NCBI GenBank assembly: GCA_963969595.1
Contig: OZ018417.1
Location: forward strand, 14,014,501 to 14,078,500
Direction: 5' to 3'
Source: Neckera pumila
Taxonomy: Eukaryota > Streptophyta > Bryopsida > Hypnales > Neckeraceae
Length of the DNA stretch: 64,000 nucleotides
Within the stretch, counting starts at the first letter, position 1; each line of letters begins with the position of its first letter. Shown here in pieces: positions 57,540 to 64,000 of this stretch. The position numbers and the translations under genes were made by a program. The notes under the pieces were generated by a model. It ran no database searches. It worked only from the letters and a program-made list of their open reading frames with translations, and had not been told where the DNA came from.

Positions 57540-58815
57540 AATTCCATATATACTAGTGTGACCTGTGCCGTTGCCATAGTCAAAATCATAGTGAAAATAA
57601 TTTTCTAAATTTTATGATTGATAATAAAAAATTTGAAATTTAATATCTTTCACTCAGTCATTACAAACGTCACGAAACAAAGCCCGTTCACCCCTCCTTG
57701 CCAAGAGCTTTCCAACGGTACCAAGCACGCGACCAAAATCAAAGTAAAAGTAATTTTCTAATTTTTTGATCCATAAATACTTTGAAATTCAATAGCTTCC
57801 GCACCGTAGGTCCAAACACCATGAAACCAAGCCCGTGCACCCCTCCTCGCTGAGAACTTTCCGATGATATCAAGCACACCACCGGGGGACGTACAGTCCG
57901 GGAGATCTCAACGTAATAAAACAAACAAACAAACAAACAAACATCCAAACTTAAGGTATGGATTTGGCCCAAGGCAGATAAGCTTATTACTACCCTAATT
58001 TGGAATCTAAGTATCTTGGGGCCAATTCCAAGAGGGGCATATATTGTTTTAGAGGTGTGCGCTTGTTTCATGACTCAAATCCAAGTGGAATTATGATTTT
58101 TTGATATCTTTCACATTGTTGCTCCAAACACCACGAAACAAAGCCCATCCATCCCTCCTCACCAAGAGCTTTCCAACAGTATCACAAAAGCCACCACAAT
58201 CAAAGTAAAAGTAATTTTTTGATCTTTTGACCCATAAATACTTTGAAATTCAATAACTTCCATACTATAGCTCCAAACGCCACGAAACCAAGCCCGTGCA
58301 TCCCTCCTCACCGAGAGCTTTCCAACAATACCAAGCACGCCCCCGGGGGACGCATGGTCCGAAGATCTCAACGTAACAAACAAACAAACAAACAAACAAA
58401 AGATATGGATATGTATATAATCTAAATTAATGTATATGTAAGAAAAAATTAAAAGTAATATGTATAAAATCTAAATTAATGTATACTAGTGTGACCCTGT
58501 GCCGTTGGCCCAATTTTCATCTACTCCCGGTTCCATTCCTTGGTTCTACTTCCGATTCTACTCCCAATTCTACTCCCGGTTCCACTCCCAGTACCAAGAA
58601 CGCCACCAAAATCAAAGTAAAAGTAATTTTCTAATTTTTTAATCAATAAATACTTTGAAGTTCAATAACTTTTGCACCACCGCTCCAAACGCCACGAAAC
58701 CAAGCCGGTGCACCCCTCTTCGGCGAGAGCTTTCCGACAGTACCAAGCACGCGGCCGGGGGACGCACGGTCAGGAAGTTGTCCATGCTACAAACAAAACA
58801 AAACAAAACAAACAG
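57540..58815. repeat. Array of repeat R3 with (CAAA)n tails
   Basis: About five diverged units of roughly 150 bp containing GCTCCAAACGCCACGAAACC, AGAGCTTTCC and ACCAAGCACGC. Tails of CAAA repeats lie at about 57920-57942, 58377-58400 and 58792-58812. The phrase ACTAGTGTGACC(C)TGTGCCGTTG opens blocks at about 57552 and 58488. A lone copy is at about 27070-27300. The oriented tails suggest a retroposed element; class unknown. Confidence 0.75.
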
Positions 58816-59311
58816 CCTCATTTAAGGTATTGATCTAAGAAAGTAGTTCGTTGCCACAATTCCTTTTCACTTGATATGTGGTAGTTATAAAATAATGACA
58901 TGACCATGGTAAAATATAATTTCACCGGACGTTCCAGAAAAAAGCAACCAAGACAACAATCCAATCCAATGGAAAAAGGGTTTTGTCCACTACTTACCAC
59001 TGGATGTCCCGGTCTGAACCGGGCCTCACTTGTTTTGTTTTGGGAGTTCATCTCCTTCTTTCCGAATTGCCAGTTTTCGCAGAGCTACCTTACCTCTGTT
59101 ATGGCCTTGGCCGCTTTCATTTCATTCTATGGAGTTTTAGGCTTTCAATCCCTTCCTCTTTCTCTTTCCAGGATACCTACTTGATCGAACGTAGCGCACG
59201 GATTGAATCTCCATTCTCTTCTGCCAGGTTTGCATCGTACGCTTCTTCATGCGCTTCTAAAGTATCGACACTGGTTGGCGAGCGTTCACGAAGAGGTACG
59301 CTCGGTTTTGT
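58816..59311. other. Upstream region of Cactin
   Basis: Presumed distal promoter. Open frames at 58900-59184 and 58983-59318 have no domain. The sequence becomes less AT-rich toward the gene. Confidence 0.3.
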
Positions 59312-59830
59312 TGATTAGGGTTTAGGGTTGAGAGTACAATTAAGTTATGACTGTGTAGTTTTTATTTGCAAATTTCCACTTTTCGGAGGTTCGAGATATT
59401 GAAAACGCTGCGTTGCGTGAATTAGGGTTTAGGTTTGACAGCATGGTGATGAGCACGTAGTTGCATTTTAAAGAAAATCATTTTCGTTTGCACTTTCTCG
59501 GAGGTTCGAGGTATTGAAAACGCTGCGTTGCGTGAATTAGGGCTTAGGTTTGACAGCATGGTGATGAGCACGTAGTTGCATTTTAAAGAAAAACATTTTC
59601 GGAAGGCAGGGGGCATCGAAAACGCTGCCAATCGTGGATTAGGGTTGAGAGTTGGGAGCACGCCCATAAGCACGTAGTTTTATTTTAAAGGTTCCTCTAT
59701 TAGGAGCTACAAGGCATCGAAAGCGCTGCGTTTCGCCAATTAGGGTTTAGGGTTCAGAGCACGTTCGTGAGTCCGTAGTTTTGATTTTATAATTTTGATT
59801 TTCTCGAAGGTATGGGGCATCGAAAAGAGA
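59312..59830 (+). repeat. Tandem array ending in the Cactin start codon
   Basis: Units of about 101-115 bp marked by ATTAGGGTTTAG-like telo-boxes at about 59314, 59421, 59536, 59638 and 59739. Each unit carries GTAGTTTTATTTTAAA-like sequence and then a segment such as GGGGGCATCGAAAACGC. The last unit has GTATGGGGCATCGAAAAG, whose ATG is the Cactin start. Only this copy has the ATG; earlier copies read TTCGAGATATTGAAAACG or CAGGGGGCATCGAAAACG. Confidence 0.85.
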
Positions 59831-61710
59831 AGAAGAGGAAGGAGAGACGGAAACGAAAAGAAACGGATTCAGAGGATAGTGAAAGGAGTGATTCACCAAA
59901 ATTTACGGAAGAGGAGCTTCGGGAGTACGAAGCCAGGAAAGCGCACAAAAAGGCGGTGAAAGTGGCCAAGAGGTTGAAGACCTCGAGCGTCTCAGGATAC
60001 TCCAACGACAGCAATCCATTCGGCGACTCGAACCTCACGGAGGGCTTCGTATGGAGGAAGAAGATCGAGCGGGACGTCAACCATGGTCTAACCCCGTCGG
60101 AGATGAGTTTGAAGTCGGAGAAGAAGAGGCAGCGGGAGCGAATGGCCGAGATTGAGAAGGTAAAGAAGCGGCGAGAAGAGCGCGCAATCAACCAAGCGCA
60201 GCATGAGGAGGAAATGGCCTTACTTGCACGGGAGAGGGCCAGAGCTGAATACCAAGACTGGCAGAAGAAGGAAGAAGAGTTTCATTTTGAACAGAGCAAA
60301 GTGCGCTCTGAGATTCGGTTGCGAGAAGGTCGAGCTAAGCCTATTGACGTCCTCTCCAAGAATTTGAATTTGTCCGAGGATTTCGATCCGGATATGAGTG
60401 AGCCGTACAAGATTTACAAGGGCTTGACAGTGAAGGAGATGGAGGAGCTTCGTCAAGATATCAAAATGCACCTCGAGTTGGACCGTGCTACGAATACGCA
60501 TGTCAAGTTTTGGGAATCCATGATGATTGTTTGTGATTGGGAAATTTCTCAAACGCAGAAGAGGGACGCACTTGACAAGGCAAGGCTACGTGGGGAGGAT
60601 CCGCCTCAGGAGCTTCAAGAGCTAGGCTTGCATGGAGTGGATGATGAAGTAGATCACATGCTGCAGGGGCTCAGCGTGGCGGAGCTGGATGATTTGCAGG
60701 ATCAGACAGAGGCCAAGATGCGCACTGGTGAGGCGCATGTGGTGGAGTACTGGGAGGCCGTTCTGACGCGTCTCCACATCTACAAAGCTAAGGCTCGGTT
60801 GAGACAAATCCATAGTGAGCTTCTTCGCAAGCATTTGAAGCGAATCGAATATATCGGAGATGACTGGGTTCCTAGAGAAGCCCGAGATATTGAGAAGCTT
60901 GGAAATCGAGATATTGAGAAGCCTGAAAGTCAAGAAATTGAGAAGCTTGGAAGTGACTGGGAGAAGGAGGAGGAGGAGGAGGAGAAGGAGAAGGAGGAGG
61001 AGGAAGAAGAGGTTGCAGTCTCACCAGAGCCCGTGCTTGAAGAAGACGAAGAAGACGAAGGCAACTACTCTCCCGAGCCGACGCAAGAGGTGGATGGCTT
61101 TGAGGTCTTGGACCCTGAAGCAGATAAAGCAGATTTGGAGAGGAAAAGAGCCGAGGTTTTGAACGAACAGCAGCGGCGGTTACAGGAGGCTGCTGCGACA
61201 GCAGAAGAAGACCCTCTTGAGCTGACACCTCTTGAGCGTGCCTCAGTGATGAAATCCATGGGCGGAATGGAGGACGGCGACACCATGCTTGGTCCCGGAT
61301 CGGAGGTAAACCTCGAGTCGCAGGTGTATTGGTGGCATGACAAGTATAGGCCTCGGAAACCGAAGTATTTCAACAGGGTGCACACGGGTTACGAATGGAA
61401 CAAGTATAATCAGACTCACTATGATCACGATAATCCTCCCCCAAAGATCGTGCAAGGGTACAAGTTCAACATTTTCTATCCTGATCTTGTGGATAAGATT
61501 AAGGCGCCGACGTATTTCATTGAGAGGGATGGTGGCACTGGGGAAACATGTCTGATTCGCTTCCATGCTGGTCCGCCGTACGAGGACATTGCATTTCGGA
61601 TTGTGAACAAGGAGTGGGAGTACTCTCACAAGAAGGGATTCAAGTGCACGTTCGAGCGGGGCATTTTGCATGTGTATTTCAATTTCAAGCGATATAGGTA
61701 CCGTCGCTAG
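59812..61710 (+). CDS. CACTIN: Cactin, splicing-associated nuclear protein
   Basis: Cactin is a conserved nuclear protein linked to pre-mRNA splicing, needed for embryo development in Arabidopsis. Single open frame of 632 aa, no intron in the coding region, ending TAG at 61710. Layout: Lys/Arg/Glu-rich N-terminus (GHRKEKKRKERRKRKETDSE), basic coiled coil to about 185, the conserved middle domain about 190-350 (SEPYKIYKGLTVKEMEELRQ; HVVEYWEAVLTRLHIYKAKA), three RDIEKLG-type repeats about 358-381, a Glu run, and the highly conserved C-terminal domain about 508-632 (KYRPRKPKYFNRVHTGYEWN; HTGYEWNKYNQTHYD; FKCTFERGILHVYFNFKRYR). The start lies in the last unit of the upstream tandem array. Intact. 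Confidence 0.97.
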   Translation: MGHRKEKKRKERRKRKETDSEDSERSDSPKFTEEELREYEARKAHKKAVKVAKRLKTSSVSGYSNDSNPFGDSNLTEGFVWRKKIERDVNHGLTPSEMSLKSEKKRQRERMAEIEKVKKRREERAINQAQHEEEMALLARERARAEYQDWQKKEEEFHFEQSKVRSEIRLREGRAKPIDVLSKNLNLSEDFDPDMSEPYKIYKGLTVKEMEELRQDIKMHLELDRATNTHVKFWESMMIVCDWEISQTQKRDALDKARLRGEDPPQELQELGLHGVDDEVDHMLQGLSVAELDDLQDQTEAKMRTGEAHVVEYWEAVLTRLHIYKAKARLRQIHSELLRKHLKRIEYIGDDWVPREARDIEKLGNRDIEKPESQEIEKLGSDWEKEEEEEEKEKEEEEEEVAVSPEPVLEEDEEDEGNYSPEPTQEVDGFEVLDPEADKADLERKRAEVLNEQQRRLQEAAATAEEDPLELTPLERASVMKSMGGMEDGDTMLGPGSEVNLESQVYWWHDKYRPRKPKYFNRVHTGYEWNKYNQTHYDHDNPPPKIVQGYKFNIFYPDLVDKIKAPTYFIERDGGTGETCLIRFHAGPPYEDIAFRIVNKEWEYSHKKGFKCTFERGILHVYFNFKRYRYRR

Positions 61711-63066
61711 AGGGATGCGGAAGCAGATCGTTCCGCATTTAGTAACCATCGTGCACTAGGGCACCGACTCTTGCATGGGGCAGAGAGCTCTTTTCAAGAC
61801 GGGTGCCAAACTGTGCGGTAAGTTAGAAATTAGATTGTAGGGTGTTTAAACCAAGGAAACATTTCTGGCTTTTCAGGCTCATTATATTGTAAGGATTCTT
61901 GAGCGTTTCAAATAGTTTTGCAACTGTTTTTTTCGGGTGTAAAGTTGTCAAGTTGATTTTATCTTCACCTTATATTCTTATTTAATGGTGCTGTGGACCC
62001 TTGGTTTCTTGAATTTGGGCTTCATTCCACAAAGCAATCAGCTGCATTTGAGCAGTATCGCATTTTGAACTGGATCCTCTTCAAGATTCGAAATTTCCAA
62101 GTTTTAAACCGCCATTCTGACATAGGGGAACATCAATGATTTTGCATTGGCAGCTGAGATCAGGAAAGCTTGCTCTTGCCTGATCGACTTACTGTTCTGT
62201 ATCTTGCTTGGTGAGCAGCAATACGAGGGTAAAGTTGATTGCAAATCATTTTTCTTTGTGTGAATACCCTCGTCTTTTTATCCGTCAATATGAGAATACT
62301 CTGCCAAATGTGTGATTCACCAGGATATCCGTTGATTTAGGGGCAAGGAGTCGGGGCTTAATTGCATTTACAGGCATTTCCCGTGGTTGGGCTTGATGGA
62401 GAGTTCGCTGATCGAGAAGAGTGAGCTCTTCTGCAGTGGAGGAGTATTTCCATTTCAATAGACCACTTCATCCATTCTTTGACACGCAAGTTCAAGCTTA
62501 AACTGGAAGCCACTCCTTTCTTAAAGTCGATACTTGCGTTCACGTTGTAACTTAACTCATCATCAACAAAATCACCTGTCTTGACGTGCAGTTACTGCTT
62601 TTTCAGTTAAGTGCGTATTTTTGCGGCGTAACATATCCATCTTTGAACACTTCGAGACTTTGGAGATTGTGTCTGTTTTTTCAGGGACGTTCACCAGGAA
62701 TAATTTCATTCTTGAAGAGTGAAGTTGGAGCGTGAGCCACCGCGTGCAATTGAAACTGGTGTAAGTCAACCTTGAGCTCCAAATGGTGAAATGGTGAAAT
62801 TTCTTCAGTTCTTAACAGAGGATGCGTCTCTCCATCTTGTGCCCCACCAATGTAACTGAGTCTTGAGCTTACACCATTGTGTACTGTTGCCTATAATTGG
62901 CGAAGCAACCCAATGGAGTGGCTCACCCTACACGAACGGGATCAAGGAGTCTCGCTGCAGATGACGTGAAATTCTCTCAAGTTTTTCCTTATGTTACATT
63001 TCTTCATTGTCGCTGATGACCTACCAAACAAGCTCTGCTACAATTTTTCAGTAAAAGAGTTGGTGT
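61711..63066. other. Convergent 3' flank between Cactin and the coiled-coil gene
   Basis: Both neighbours end toward this 1.36-kb interval, so it should hold two 3' UTRs. No additional gene was recognised; short frames on the minus strand (62358-62543, 62572-62769) have no features. Confidence 0.4.
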
Positions 63067-63863
63067 TCAATTTTCAATAAGCAACTGGTAGTCCGATGCT
63101 ACAGTGTTCCCCCATCGAAGCCTGGTTGCCATCAGTCTCTGCAGGAGTTTCATAGACTTGAATTCCAGTTCTTTGGCAGAATTCTCCAGCACCACGTCCA
63201 CACTGGCCTCCTGCAAGCTGACCAGGCTGCACTCCAGGCTCTTCTGCACCGTCGCCTTGTGGTTGCAAGACTCACGGAGCTGGGAGGTGACATGCTCCAG
63301 CCTGGCGGAGGATTCCAGCAGGCTGTCGTGCAGCAACGACATTTGATACTCCATGTCGTAGTTGCTCATCCTTGCTTGTGCCAGTTTTTCAGTCATTTCA
63401 GCTCGGTCTCGCTCCAGAGTCTTGAGCTTTTTGTTGCTCTGACTCAGTTGCTTTTTGGTACTTCTGAGCTCCTCTTCCAAATCATAGTGCAATTGCATCT
63501 GCTTCCGTAACTGCTCTCCCAGTGATATAATGATCTGGTTGCTGGACTGGTCACTACCTTCCTTTCTTTCCTCCTTTTTCCTGCAGATTGCGCAGTGGTG
63601 GCGATGCTTCTCATCAACGCGGTGACAATGTGGTGTTTCACATGTGCACTTGGAGGAGCCTTTCGACTTCCGAAGCTTCTCTTGAAGAAGGTTCAATTTC
63701 TCTTGTTGGTGACTGAACTCCTTTTTGGCTGCATGGAGAGCAGAGACTAACATAGCTTTCTCAAAATTCCAGAGCTCTCCTTCTCGTGTAAGCTTCGCCA
63801 CCGTTGCCTGCAGCTCACCCCTCTCTTTCTGCCATGAGTCCATACACTGCTCAGGATCAAGAA
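63067..63863 (-). CDS. Coiled-coil protein, last exon, with a Cys/His cluster
   Basis: C-terminal 265 residues of a minus-strand gene whose 5' part lies beyond the right edge. The exon begins after GTGCAG at 63863 and the stop is at 63067. It is mostly heptad-rich helix (KKEFSHQQEKLNLLQEKLRK; LRKQMQLHYDLEEELRSTKK). Between two coils sits a Cys/His cluster, CTCETPHCHRVDEKHRHHCA then ICRKK, that could bind zinc. An ATG at 63843 lies near the exon start, but an acceptor just upstream makes an internal exon more likely. I do not recognise the family. Confidence 0.7.
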
Positions 63864-64000
63864 CTGCACATGATGAATTTGTTTTAGCACCAACCTACCA
63901 AGTAGCGCTTTAGCTAAACAGAATTTGGTCCTAATTCCGCATTAGCTCCTTTGCACTAAAGGCACACTGGAGGTTAGTAACCCGCAAGTGCACGAATGGT

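Noticed and set aside
59787..61749. Several minus-strand frames opposite Cactin
   Set aside because: Shadows of a 632-codon conserved frame on the plus strand.
1..64000. tRNA, rRNA and CRISPR features
   Set aside because: Looked for tRNA A/B-box-like sequence and regularly spaced short repeats; none convincing. Tandem arrays present have units far too long for CRISPR.

Overview
This is nuclear DNA from a land plant. Split genes with GT-AG introns encode plant-only products: the second-largest subunit of RNA polymerases IV/V, the chloroplast LHCP-delivery ankyrin protein LTD, a plant SMP/C2 protein of the NTMC2T5 type and a plant TauD-like oxygenase. Long AT-rich intergenic tracts are packed with small transposon relics. 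A seed-free plant (bryophyte, lycophyte or fern) is my guess from the F-box style and repeat content; the sequence does not settle it.

Genes, left to right: NRPD2-like polymerase subunit (minus, runs off the left edge; four exons in view); a TauD/clavaminate-synthase-like oxygenase (minus, 3 exons, 328 aa); possible unrecognised minus-strand coding at about 21.69-22.86 kb; LTD (minus, 2 exons, 175 aa); NTMC2T5-like SMP-C2 protein (minus, 3 exons, 810 aa); CENP-O-like kinetochore protein (minus, 5 exons, 436 aa); an F-box gene broken by a 16-bp tandem duplication (plus); a TPR3-like TPR protein (minus, 8 exons, 316 aa); Cactin (plus, no intron in the coding region, 632 aa); and the last exon of a coiled-coil protein (minus, runs off the right edge). 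They are unrelated housekeeping, chloroplast and chromatin functions; there is no operon-like logic.

The repeats are the most unusual part. About ten elements begin TTAA-CCC(C/T)..., end in the inverted sequence, and have TTAA on both sides (about 160 to 930 bp). That pattern resembles the TTAA target choice of piggyBac-type transposons. Other relics are: CACTA-type hairpin MITEs with 3-bp target duplications, one inserted in a degenerate coiled-coil ORF; an hAT-like MITE in two copies with 8-bp flanks; a MITE family with a central palindrome, one copy nested inside a TTAA element; and a GC-rich TAA-flanked element inside CENP-O intron 1. Tandem arrays lie upstream of NRPD2 (337-353 bp units) and directly upstream of Cactin (about 100-115 bp units that include the start-codon context).

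All exon boundaries were read by eye from splice consensus, reading-frame phase and family knowledge. No alignment or database search was run.
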